A DNA stretch of 64,000 nucleotides, from contig NZ_LMIU01000001.1 of the NCBI RefSeq assembly GCF_001428845.1, forward strand, positions 558,984-622,983, written 5' to 3'. Origin of the DNA: Achromobacter sp. Root83. GTDB lineage: Bacteria; Pseudomonadota; Gammaproteobacteria; Burkholderiales; Burkholderiaceae_B. The notes beneath the pieces are model-generated. The model did not search any database. It saw only the letters and a list, made by a program, of their open reading frames with translations, and had not been told where the DNA came from. A program made the position numbers and the translations under genes. The number at the start of each line of letters is the position of its first letter. Position 1 is the stretch's first letter. Positions 56,212-64,000 of this stretch are shown piece after piece.

Positions 56212-57141
56212 GTGGACAGTCTGGAACCCCGTTTGGATTTCGTCACCTGCGCCAGCCCGGCGGGCCTGCACCGCATGGCCTACTGGGAATGGGGCGATCC
56301 GGCCAACGATCAGGTGCTGCTCTGCGTCCATGGACTGACCCGCAGCGGCCGCGACTTCGATGCGCTGGCCCGCCGGCTGGCGGGCCGCTACCGCGTCGTC
56401 TGCCCGGACGTGGTCGGGCGCGGCCGTTCGGACTGGCTGGTCAATCCGGCCTTCTACACGGTGCCGCAATATGTGTCGGATATGGTGACCTTGATCGCGC
56501 GCCTGCGGCCGGCCGGACTGTCCTGGGTGGGCACGTCGATGGGCGGGCTGATCGGCATGGCGCTGTCGGGCGCGGCGGTCTTCGCGAAGGCCATGCTGGC
56601 CATGCGCCCGCACGCGGGCATGCTGCCGCCCGGGCAGGGCATCCGCTTCGACAAGCTGGTGCTCAACGACGTGGGGCCGCATCTGGAAAACGGCGCCCTG
56701 GCCCGCATCGGCCAGTATGTGGGCCAGCCCGGCGAGTTTGCGTCCTTCGAAGAGGCGGTTGCCACGATGCGCGCCAACTCCGAAACCTTCGGGCCGCATA
56801 CCGACGCGCAGTGGGCGGAACTGGCCAAGTACCTGTATCCCGAGCAGGGCGGAAAGTGGGTCAAGCACTATGACCTGGCGATCACCCAGGCGCTGACCGC
56901 GCAGACACCCGACGAACTGGCCGCGGGCGAACAGATTTTGTGGCGCTCCTATGACGCCGTCGACTGCCCCGTGCTGATCGTGCGAGGAGAATTGTCCGAT
57001 CTGCTGACGCGCGCGACCGTCCACGAAATGCTTGAACGCAACCCGCGCGCACAGGCGCACGAGGTGCCCGGCGTGGGCCACGCGCCCACGCTGATCGCCG
57101 CCGACCAGGTGGATCCGGTGGCGGATTTTTTGCTGGCCTGA
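56212..57141 (+). CDS. Alpha/beta hydrolase
   Basis: 309 residues from GTG 56212. Alpha/beta-hydrolase core: VLLCVHGLTRSGRDFDALAR (oxyanion region), VVCPDVVGRGRSDW, nucleophile elbow GTSMGG (Ser), acid in IVRGELSDLL and a final His in VPGVGHAPTLI. The substrate is unknown; esterase or carbon-carbon hydrolase roles are possible. No signal peptide. It precedes the PHP gene by 68 bp and may share its transcript. Confidence 0.88.
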   Translation: MDSLEPRLDFVTCASPAGLHRMAYWEWGDPANDQVLLCVHGLTRSGRDFDALARRLAGRYRVVCPDVVGRGRSDWLVNPAFYTVPQYVSDMVTLIARLRPAGLSWVGTSMGGLIGMALSGAAVFAKAMLAMRPHAGMLPPGQGIRFDKLVLNDVGPHLENGALARIGQYVGQPGEFASFEEAVATMRANSETFGPHTDAQWAELAKYLYPEQGGKWVKHYDLAITQALTAQTPDELAAGEQILWRSYDAVDCPVLIVRGELSDLLTRATVHEMLERNPRAQAHEVPGVGHAPTLIAADQVDPVADFLLA

Positions 57142-57209
57142 CCCGGGGACGGTAATACGGGGACGGCGTGGCGCTATGCCTGGTGCCGGGCCTTCTCTAC
57201 AATAGCCCC

Positions 57210-58055
57210 ATGAAAGCGCCCACCCTGAACATCGATCTGCATTGCCATTCCACCGTGTCCGACGGCGCGCTCGCGCCCCGGGACGTGGCGCAGCGGGCGC
57301 ACGCCAACGGCGTGGATGTCTGGGCCCTGACCGATCACGACGAGGTGGGCGGCCTGGCCGAAGCCGCGGACGCGGCCCGGGATCTGGGCATGCGCTTCGC
57401 CACCGGCGTCGAAATCTCCGTGACGTGGGCAGGGCTGACGGTGCATATCGTCGGCCTGCGGTTCGATCCCACGAATGCCGTCCTGACCGAGGGCCTGCGC
57501 AAGACCCGTTCCGGCCGCGCCGAACGCGCCAAGCGCATCGGCGAACGCCTGGCGGACATGGGCATGCCCGGCGCCTACGAAGGCGCGCTGCCGTTCGCCG
57601 GCAACCCCGAACTGATCAGCCGCACGCACTTCGCGCGCTACCTGGTTGAAGCCGGCTACTGCCCGGACGTCCAGGCCGTGTTCACCCGGCATCTGGGCGA
57701 CGACCGGCCCGGCCATGTGCCGATGCAATGGGCCACGCTGGCCGAGGCGGTGGGCTGGATCCGCGGCGCGGGCGGCCAGGCCGTCATCGCGCATCCGGGC
57801 CGCTACAAATACACGCCCACGCAGTTTGCCGCGCTGTTCGACGAATTCCTGCAATTGGGCGGCGTGGGCATCGAGGTCAACACGGGCAGCCACACCTCCG
57901 AAGAAGCCCGCCAGTACGCCGACGTGGCGCGCCGCTATGGTTTCCTGGCGTCGCGCGGGTCGGACTTTCATAGTCCCAAGGAAAGCCGGATGGACCTGGG
58001 CCGCCTGCCCAACCTGCCCTCCGACCTGAAGCCGGTCTGGCACGACTGGTTCTGA
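57210..58055 (+). CDS. PHP-domain phosphoesterase (RNase AM/YciV-like)
   Basis: 281 residues from ATG 57210 (MKAPTLNIDLHCHSTVSDGA). PHP metal motifs: DLHCHSTVSDG, LTDHDEVGG, GVEISVTW, VIAHPGRY and RGSDFHSPKE. Relatives hydrolyse 3',5'-nucleoside bisphosphates and trim RNA 5' ends. Length is normal. Located 68 bp before greB on the same strand, probably one transcription unit. Confidence 0.9.
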   Translation: MKAPTLNIDLHCHSTVSDGALAPRDVAQRAHANGVDVWALTDHDEVGGLAEAADAARDLGMRFATGVEISVTWAGLTVHIVGLRFDPTNAVLTEGLRKTRSGRAERAKRIGERLADMGMPGAYEGALPFAGNPELISRTHFARYLVEAGYCPDVQAVFTRHLGDDRPGHVPMQWATLAEAVGWIRGAGGQAVIAHPGRYKYTPTQFAALFDEFLQLGGVGIEVNTGSHTSEEARQYADVARRYGFLASRGSDFHSPKESRMDLGRLPNLPSDLKPVWHDWF

Positions 58056-58123
58056 CGCGGGCGGCATCGGCCGCCCATTCCGCAAGCCATCATCAGTGAC
58101 CCCGCCATCGCGGCGCAACCGCC

Positions 58124-58675
58124 ATGAATAAAGCCTTTGTCAAAGAGTCCGACCACGAGGACGACGACGATCTGCCGCAGGCCCAGGCCTTGCCGGCAGG
58201 CACCAAGAACTACATCACGCCCGAAGGGTACGAGCGCCTGCGCGCCGAACTGACGCACCTGATGAACGTAGAGCGTCCTTCGGTCGTGCAGGTGGTGTCG
58301 TGGGCCGCGTCCAACGGCGACCGCTCGGAAAACGGCGACTATCTCTACGGCAAGAAGCGCCTGCGCGAGATCGACCGCCGCATGCGCTTTCTGACCAAGC
58401 GGCTGGACATCGCCGAAGTCGTGGACCCCAAGGCCCAGCCCAATCGCGACCAGGCATTTTTTGGCGCAACGATCTCCTACGTGGACAAGGCGGGCGAGGA
58501 ACACACCGTCACCATCGTCGGCGTCGACGAAGCCGAGCCCCTGGCCGGCAAGATAAGCTGGATCTCCCCCGTGGCGCGGGCCCTGATCAAGGCCCGCGAA
58601 GGCGACACGGTCGTGCTGCGCACGCCCGGCGGGATCGATGAGCTGGATATCCTGGAAGTCAGTTACCCGGACTAG
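58124..58675 (+). CDS. greB: Transcription elongation factor GreB
   Basis: 183 residues, within the usual GreB length after allowing for a short acidic N-terminal tail (KESDHEDDDDLPQ). The coiled-coil finger (about 25-100) shows ITPEGYERLRAELTHLMNVE and SNGDRSENGDYLYGKKRLRE with the acidic tip; the C-terminal FKBP-like domain ends LEVSYPD. Stimulates transcript cleavage in backtracked RNA polymerase. GreB is told from GreA by the DYLYGKKRLREID block. Confidence 0.95.
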   Translation: MNKAFVKESDHEDDDDLPQAQALPAGTKNYITPEGYERLRAELTHLMNVERPSVVQVVSWAASNGDRSENGDYLYGKKRLREIDRRMRFLTKRLDIAEVVDPKAQPNRDQAFFGATISYVDKAGEEHTVTIVGVDEAEPLAGKISWISPVARALIKAREGDTVVLRTPGGIDELDILEVSYPD

Positions 58676-58713
58676 AAAAAAATAACGGGCGCCAGCTTGT
58701 GGCCGGCGCCCGT
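58676..58713 (-). terminator. Rho-independent terminator of the TRAP operon
   Basis: 9-bp perfect arms ACGGGCGCC (58685-58693) and GGCGCCCGT (58705-58713). On the minus strand it is followed by TATTTTTTT, so it is oriented for the leftward TRAP operon (last stop at 58800). The same stem may help end greB transcription from the other side. Confidence 0.85.
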
Positions 58714-58799
58714 CTGGTGGGCGGGATCTGACGTCCCTGCCTCGGTTGGCGGCTTGCGCCGCCGGTTCCCCTGGGGCTTGCTGCGAATCTGTCGCGGGT

Positions 58800-59828
58800 T
58801 TACTTCTTGCGTTCGGCGATGGACTTTTCGGCCATGTTGACGAGGTCTTCGCCGATCTGCTTCTTCCACTTTTCGTAGACGGGCTTGGTGACCTTCACGA
58901 AGGCATCGTGGTCCGCCTGGGTCAGCGTGGTCACGGTGACGCCGTGGCCGGCGATTTCCTTCAGCAGCGACGGGTCCTCGGGCGTGACGCCCTTGCGCGC
59001 GATGACGATCTGCTGCTTGCCGGCGTCCAGCGCGGCCTGGCGCACGATGTCGCGGTCCTTTTCAGACCAGGAATTCCAGACTTCGCGGTTGACCACGAAG
59101 ATCAGCGGATCGGCCACGTAGTTCCACAGCGTCAGGTACTTCTGGCCCACGGTGTAGAGCTTGGAGCCGGTGTAGATGGACAGCGGGTTCTCCTGGCCGT
59201 CGACCGCGCCGCTGGCCAGCGCCGGCTGCGCATCCGCCCAGCTCATCTGCGTGGGATTGGCGCCCAGCGCGGTGAACGTGTCGATGTACAGCGGCGAACC
59301 CACCACGCGCAGCTTCATGCCCTTCATGTCGGCGGGCTGCTTGATTTCGCGCTTGGAGTTGCTGATCTGGCGGTAGCCGTTTTCGCCCCAGGCCAGCGGC
59401 ACCACGCCGGCCTTCTCGATGAGCTTGAACATCTCTTTGCCGACGTTGCCTTGCACCAGCGCGTCGATGGCCGCGTAATCGGGCATCAGGAAGGGCAGGG
59501 AGAACAGGTTGAGCTGCTTGACCTGCGGCGACCAATTGATGGTGGACCCCACGGCCATGTCGATCACGCCCTGGCGGATGGCCGTGAATTCGCGGGTCTG
59601 GTCGCCCTGGACCAGCGAGGTGCCCGGATAGACCTTGATGTTGATGCGGCCCTGCGTGCGCTCGCGCACCAGGTCCGACCAGATGACGGCGCCTTGACCC
59701 CACGGGAACGTGGGGCCGACCACGATGGAGAGCTTGTACTCGGGCTTGTAGGTTTGCGCATGCGCGGGCGCCATGCCCACCACGGCTGCGGCGCACAGCG
59801 CGGCTCCGATCAGGTTGCGGAATTTCAT
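58800..59828 (-). CDS. TRAP transporter substrate-binding protein (DctP family)
   Basis: 342 residues. Sec signal MKFRNLIGAALCAAAVVGMA, mature protein from about QTYKPEYKLSIVVG. DctP blocks: GRINIKVYPGTSLVQGD, MKLRVVGSPLYIDTF (ligand Arg), QENPLSIYTGSKLY and ARKGVTPEDPSL. Third gene of a dctQ-dctM-dctP minus-strand operon. No enzyme or regulator gene is attached, so the ligand is not suggested by context; a carboxylate is expected. Confidence 0.93.
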   Translation of the reverse strand: MKFRNLIGAALCAAAVVGMAPAHAQTYKPEYKLSIVVGPTFPWGQGAVIWSDLVRERTQGRINIKVYPGTSLVQGDQTREFTAIRQGVIDMAVGSTINWSPQVKQLNLFSLPFLMPDYAAIDALVQGNVGKEMFKLIEKAGVVPLAWGENGYRQISNSKREIKQPADMKGMKLRVVGSPLYIDTFTALGANPTQMSWADAQPALASGAVDGQENPLSIYTGSKLYTVGQKYLTLWNYVADPLIFVVNREVWNSWSEKDRDIVRQAALDAGKQQIVIARKGVTPEDPSLLKEIAGHGVTVTTLTQADHDAFVKVTKPVYEKWKKQIGEDLVNMAEKSIAERKK

Positions 59829-59910
59829 GTTGCGTCTCCTCTCTTTGCGAGTCTGTCTGTTGTTGTAGTCAAAATGCGTGCGGCTTTCGGAGCCGCCCCG
59901 TCCAGCCGTT

Positions 59911-61209
59911 TCAATAGCCCAGCTTGCGCGGCAGCCACAGCGCCAGTTCGGGGAACACCAGCACCGCGACCAGCACCAGGAACATCGCGCCCAGCAGCCA
60001 CACCACCCAGCGCACCGTGGACTCCATGGGAACGCGCGCGATGCGGCACGACACCATCAGGTTCACGGCCAGTGGCGGCGTGAACTGACCCAGCGCCACC
60101 TTCAAGGTCAGGATCACGCCGAACCACACCGGATCCCAGCCATAGGCGTTGGCAATCGGCATCAGCAGCGGCACGAAGATCAGGAAAATCGAGATGCCAT
60201 CCAGGAACATGCCGACGGTCATCAGCAGCAGGATCAGCAGCGCCAGCACGCCCCATTCGCCCAGGCCGGAATTGACGATGGCGTGGGTGATCGGGTCGAT
60301 CACGCTGAGCGTGGACAGCGCCCAGGCGAAGATGCCCGCCAGGGTCACGACCAGCATGATCACGGCGGACAACTCCGCGGCTTCGCGCAGGATGGTGTAC
60401 AGGTCGCGGAATTTGATCGTGCGGTGAATGAAGCCGCCCACGAACAGGCCGTAGAACACCGCCACCACGGCGGCCTCGGTGGGGGTGAACCAGCCCATGC
60501 GCATGCCGCCCAGTATCAGCACGGGCGCGGCCAGGCCCCAGGAGGCGTCGCGCAGGCTCTTCCAGAAAGGCGGGCGCGGCAGGTGCGATTCCAGCGCGCC
60601 CATCTTGTATTTGCGCGACAGCCAGACGGCCGGCACGATCAGGGCGAAGCCGGCCAGGATGCCGGGGATCATGCCGGCGGCGAACAGCGCCGGCACGGAG
60701 GCGCCGGGAACCAGCACCGAGTAGATGATGAAGGCCACGGACGGCGGAATCAGGATGTCGGTGGCGGCGCCGGCCGCAACCACCGACGCCGAAAACGAAC
60801 CGGGATAGCCGGCGCGCGACATGGCGGTGATCATGACGGCCCCCACGGCCGCGGCGCAGGCCGGGCCCGAACCCGAGATGCCGCCCAGGAACATGGCCAC
60901 CGCGATCGACACCAGCGGCAGCATGCCGGGGCCGCGGCCCACGATGGCGATGGCGAAATCCACCAGGCGCTTGGCCACGCCGGAGCGGTCGAAGATGGAC
61001 CCCACCAGCACGAACATGGGAATGGCGAGCAGCGGATACTTGGCAAGGCCGGCGTAGAAGTTCTGGGGCACCGTCAACAGGCCATACCAGGGCGTGTCCA
61101 GGTTGGACAGCACGATGGCGACCGTGCCGCCGATGCCCAGCGCCACGCCGACCGGCACGCCGATCAGCATCAGGACGATGAAGACCGTGAAGAGGATGGC
61201 GGCGATCAT
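59911..61209 (-). CDS. dctM: TRAP transporter large permease (DctM)
   Basis: 432 residues from ATG 61209 (MIAAILFTVFIVLMLIGVPV), which overlaps the dctQ stop in ATGA. About 12 membrane helices with the DctM blocks LLAIPMFVLVGSIFDRSGVA, LGGISGSGPACAAAVGA, LIPPSVAFIIYSV and MFLDGISIFLIFVPLL. The longer frame to 61881 runs through dctQ in another phase and is discarded. Confidence 0.94.
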   Translation of the reverse strand: MIAAILFTVFIVLMLIGVPVGVALGIGGTVAIVLSNLDTPWYGLLTVPQNFYAGLAKYPLLAIPMFVLVGSIFDRSGVAKRLVDFAIAIVGRGPGMLPLVSIAVAMFLGGISGSGPACAAAVGAVMITAMSRAGYPGSFSASVVAAGAATDILIPPSVAFIIYSVLVPGASVPALFAAGMIPGILAGFALIVPAVWLSRKYKMGALESHLPRPPFWKSLRDASWGLAAPVLILGGMRMGWFTPTEAAVVAVFYGLFVGGFIHRTIKFRDLYTILREAAELSAVIMLVVTLAGIFAWALSTLSVIDPITHAIVNSGLGEWGVLALLILLLMTVGMFLDGISIFLIFVPLLMPIANAYGWDPVWFGVILTLKVALGQFTPPLAVNLMVSCRIARVPMESTVRWVVWLLGAMFLVLVAVLVFPELALWLPRKLGY

Positions 61210-61748
61210 TGCTGCGCGTCTCCCTGCGTGCCGCGCGCGATGCGGCGCAGGGTGCCCAGCGTGCGCAGTGAGATCGCCGCGGCCATGACCGGCAGCCAGA
61301 TCGAATACCACCAGGTGGGCACGCCGATGGCCGGCGAGGTTTCCTCGTACATGTATTCGTCCAGGACCAGCTTCACGGACAGCACGGTCAGCAGCAGGAA
61401 GAACGCCAGCACGCATCCGCTGGAAATCAGCGCCATGATGCGCTGGCGGCGCGGCGATCCCGAGTCGGCCAGGATTTCGATGCGGATGTGATGGTTGCGG
61501 ACAAAGGCCACGCTGCCGCCCGCCATCGTCAGCACGATCAGCAGGAACACCGAGATTTCCTCGGTCCAGGCGAAGGACTGGTCGGTGAAATAGCGCACCA
61601 GCACGTTCAGGAAGGTAATGATGGCCAAGGTGGCCAGCAGGATCACGGCCAGCCAGTCTTCGATGGCCAGCGGCACCTTCACGGCGGGATCTGCTTGTGC
61701 GGGGAGGATCGGTTCGACGGGTTCGGCGGGGGCTTCTTGGCGGGACAT
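61206..61748 (-). CDS. dctQ: TRAP transporter small permease (DctQ)
   Basis: 180 residues from ATG 61748 (MSRQEAPAEPVEPILPAQAD). Four membrane helices; VLVRYFTDQSFAWTEEISVF and AFVRNHHIRIEILAD are typical DctQ blocks. First gene of the TRAP operon; its promoter lies in the 353-bp divergent gap to purL. A TTG further upstream (61757) is a less likely start. Confidence 0.92.
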   Translation of the reverse strand: MSRQEAPAEPVEPILPAQADPAVKVPLAIEDWLAVILLATLAIITFLNVLVRYFTDQSFAWTEEISVFLLIVLTMAGGSVAFVRNHHIRIEILADSGSPRRQRIMALISSGCVLAFFLLLTVLSVKLVLDEYMYEETSPAIGVPTWWYSIWLPVMAAAISLRTLGTLRRIARGTQGDAQQ

Positions 61749-62101
61749 GTGAGGCAACGGCCAACGCGCGGGTACGCGCTCTTATAGGTTGGGGTCGCTG
61801 CATCCTACCGTCGAGCCGCAAGGGCGGGTGTTCGTGTTTTCCCGCGGTGCGGGGATACCGCAACATGGTGCACCGCATCAAGCGCGCCGGGAAGGATGCT
61901 TTCCGCTATGAATATTCCGGTATGGGGGCAACGCTTTTGCCGGATGCTGCCATGCACCATACGAGTGCGGGGCGCTTGGAATTCTTTTGTAACACTGGCC
62001 AAAATCGGACGGGTAGCCCCTTGTTGAACAAGCGCTCCGGGAAAACCCCTTAAACGGGTAAAATCCCATCTTTGCACCTCTCTCTATACGGCGCCCGCAT
62101 C
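61749..62101. other. Divergent intergenic region dctQ / purL (353 bp)
   Basis: Holds promoters of the TRAP operon and purL. Seen in it: a small hairpin GCGCG-GGTA-CGCGC (61766-61779) and the odd palindrome TTGTTGAACAA (62021-62031). No reading frame resembles a protein and no riboswitch was recognised. Confidence 0.55.
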
Positions 62102-64000
62102 GTGTCCCTAGTTCAGCATCTGCCTGGTTCCTCCGTCCTGTCCTCCTTTCGACGTGATCGCCTTCTGGCGCAATTGAAGGACGCCGGCCTGCCGGTGGCC
62201 GACATATCCGCCCGCTACGAGCACTTCGTCAGCACCGACGCCGCCCTGACGGCCGAACAGCAGCAACACCTGACCCAACTGCTGGACTACGGCACGCCCA
62301 GCACGGCGGACGCCCCGGCCAAGAGCCTGTCGCTGCTGGTGATCCCGCGCCTGGGCACGATTTCCCCGTGGGCCAGCAAGGCCACCGATATCGCCCACAA
62401 CTGCGGCCTGTCGTCGGTGCACCGCATCGAACGCGGCGTGCGCTACACCATCACGCCCGAGCGCGGCCTGTTGGGCACCAAGTCCTTCGACGACGCCATG
62501 CTGGCCCGCGCGGCGGATTGCCTGCATGACCGCATGACGGAAACCGTGGTGGACGCCGGCTTCGACGGCCAGGCGCTGTTCCAGCCGCTGGCCGGCAAGC
62601 CCATGCGTACCGTCGGCGTGCAGGCGCGCGGGGTGGATGCCCTGGCCGAAGCCAACGTCTCGCTGGGCCTGGCCCTGTCCGAAGACGAAATCGAATACCT
62701 GGCCAAGTCCTTCACCGACCTGGGGCGCGACCCCACCGACGTCGAATTGATGATGTTCGCGCAGGCCAACAGCGAACACTGCCGCCACAAGATCTTCAAC
62801 GCCGAATGGGTGATCGACGGCCAGGAACAGCCCAACACGCTGTTCGGCATGATCCGCGCCACGCACAAGGCGCAGCCCGAAGGCACCGTGGTCGCCTACT
62901 CGGACAACGCCGCCATCATGGCAGGCGGCCCCGCGCAGCGCTTCCAGGCCGGCGTGCCGGGCGTCACCGGCGAGGGCGCGGAAGGCGCCAGGTACATCCG
63001 CCGCGACACCACCGTGCACACCCTCATGAAGGTGGAAACGCACAACCATCCGACCGCGATTGCTCCGTTCCCCGGCGCATCCACCGGCAACGGCGGTGAA
63101 ATCCGCGACGAAGGCGCCACCGGCCGCGGCTCCAAGCCCAAGGCTGGCCTGACGGGCTTCACCGTGTCGCACCTGCGTTTCGACGACGCGCTGCAGCCCT
63201 GGGAAGCCGATCACCACGGCCTGCCGGACCGCATCGCCACCCCGCTGTCCATCATGATCGACGGCCCCATCGGCGGCGCGGCGTTCAACAATGAATTCGG
63301 CCGGCCCAACCTGCTGGGCTATTTCCGTTCGTTCGAACAGACCGCCGGCGGCACGCGCTGGGGCTATCACAAGCCCATCATGATCGCGGGCGGCCTGGGC
63401 AGCATCGACGCGGGCCTCACGCACAAAGACGTGATTCCGCCCGGCGCATTGCTGATCCAGTTGGGCGGCCCGGGTTTCCGCATCGGCATGGGCGGCGGCG
63501 CGGCCTCCAGCATCAGCATGGGCAGCAACTCGGCCGAACTGGACTTTGATTCCGTCCAGCGCGGCAACCCCGAAATCGAACGCCGCGCCCAGGAAGTCAT
63601 CGACCGCTGCTGGCAGCAGGCCGAAAACAACCCCATCATCGCGATCCACGACGTGGGCGCGGGCGGTTTGTCCAACGCCTTCCCGGAACTGGTCAACGAC
63701 GCCGGCCGCGGCGCCATCTTCGACCTGAAGCGCGTGCCGCTCGAAGAATCGGGCCTGTCGCCCGCCGAAATTTGGAGCAATGAATCGCAGGAGCGCTATG
63801 TCCTGTCGATCCTCCCCAAGGACCTGGAACGCTTCGACGCCATCGCCCGGCGCGAACGCTGCCCCTACGCGGTGGTCGGCGTGGCCACCGAAGAGCGCCA
63901 GCTGCGCGTGGTGGACGGCGAAGGCCTGCCCGGCCTGGACACGATCCGCCCGCAGGGCGACGCCGAAGTGCGCCCCGTGGACGTGCCGATCGACGTGATC
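62102..64000 (+). CDS. purL: Phosphoribosylformylglycinamidine synthase (partial, runs off the window)
   Basis: 633 codons from GTG 62102 (first residue Met, then [20 protein letters not shown]) without stop at the window end; the full enzyme is about 1300 residues, so this is roughly the N-terminal half. PurL converts FGAR and glutamine to FGAM in purine synthesis. The N-terminal linker domain is followed by the synthetase half: [68 protein letters not shown]. The glutaminase domain lies outside. No strong ribosome-binding site precedes the GTG. A long antisense frame across it is a shadow. Confidence 0.96.
   Translation, partial: MSLVQHLPGSSVLSSFRRDRLLAQLKDAGLPVADISARYEHFVSTDAALTAEQQQHLTQLLDYGTPSTADAPAKSLSLLVIPRLGTISPWASKATDIAHNCGLSSVHRIERGVRYTITPERGLLGTKSFDDAMLARAADCLHDRMTETVVDAGFDGQALFQPLAGKPMRTVGVQARGVDALAEANVSLGLALSEDEIEYLAKSFTDLGRDPTDVELMMFAQANSEHCRHKIFNAEWVIDGQEQPNTLFGMIRATHKAQPEGTVVAYSDNAAIMAGGPAQRFQAGVPGVTGEGAEGARYIRRDTTVHTLMKVETHNHPTAIAPFPGASTGNGGEIRDEGATGRGSKPKAGLTGFTVSHLRFDDALQPWEADHHGLPDRIATPLSIMIDGPIGGAAFNNEFGRPNLLGYFRSFEQTAGGTRWGYHKPIMIAGGLGSIDAGLTHKDVIPPGALLIQLGGPGFRIGMGGGAASSISMGSNSAELDFDSVQRGNPEIERRAQEVIDRCWQQAENNPIIAIHDVGAGGLSNAFPELVNDAGRGAIFDLKRVPLEESGLSPAEIWSNESQERYVLSILPKDLERFDAIARRERCPYAVVGVATEERQLRVVDGEGLPGLDTIRPQGDAEVRPVDVPIDVI

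Noticed and set aside
62108..63649. Minus-strand frame at the purL position
   Set aside because: The plus strand encodes an unmistakable PurL with family motifs throughout; the minus frame is a shadow.
1..64000. tRNA, rRNA, insertion sequences, prophage or integron structures
   Set aside because: No tRNA-like cloverleaf, transposase, integrase or terminal inverted repeats were recognised by reading; a dedicated scan was not possible.

Overview
The window is a high-GC chromosomal segment of a betaproteobacterium, most likely Alcaligenaceae (Achromobacter/Bordetella type). The evidence is the three Bug-family periplasmic binding proteins, the two TRAP transporters, the many LysR/IclR/MarR regulators beside small catabolic operons, the giant SIGGGGG-repeat autotransporter, and the GreB, CFA synthase and PurL homologues. 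I saw no rRNA, tRNA, CRISPR array, insertion sequence or prophage. This is an ordinary chromosome with many substrate-specific accessory operons.

Layout. 0-11 kb: end of an iron-siderophore ABC transporter, a CpdB-type nucleotidase, ThiM, a lone GH19 lysozyme-like enzyme, a Bug protein with a MetE-core methyltransferase, a PA2169-family helix bundle, and an M28 peptidase/Bug/LysR set. 11-14 kb: ComEC and a hypothetical protein that meet at a 31-bp tandem repeat. 14-22 kb: a sugar-acid locus made of a DUF1537 kinase, a RuBisCO-like protein, a VOC protein, a fused TRAP permease and a TRAP binding protein, with a divergent LacI regulator. 22-25 kb: a methyltransferase divergent from a SARP/TolB/TPR regulator. 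25-32 kb: a 2286-residue autotransporter. 32-42 kb: an IclR-controlled cluster of MmgE/PrpD protein, FAD dehydrogenase, fumarase-superfamily lyase, Bug, rhodanese and BisC-type molybdoenzyme. 41.8-44 kb: a MarR/MFS efflux pair. 44-51.7 kb: a six-gene nitrite-assimilation operon, nirB-nirD-nirC-kinase/phosphatase-cobA-nasR. 52-58.7 kb: LysR/GMC oxidoreductase, CFA synthase, an alpha/beta hydrolase, a PHP phosphoesterase and GreB. 58.8-61.7 kb: a TRAP operon. 62.1 kb to the end: the N-terminal half of purL.

How the genes work together. The nitrite operon has an unusually complete control region: two NtrC-like sites, a near-consensus sigma-54 promoter, and a leader with a small 5' hairpin and a terminator-like hairpin. 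The last gene of the operon encodes the NIT-ANTAR antiterminator expected to act on that leader. The IclR cluster is tied together by two copies of one 37-bp sequence, placed upstream of the MmgE/PrpD gene and between iclR and the FAD dehydrogenase. The MarR/MFS pair carries TGCCTAGGCA palindromes in both promoters. The RuBisCO-like/DUF1537 pair matches enzyme families used in 3-oxo-isoapionate-type catabolism, but its substrate-feeding oxidase is not here and it carries an unexplained VOC gene. The RuBisCO-like locus and the IclR cluster are the best candidates for undescribed pathways.
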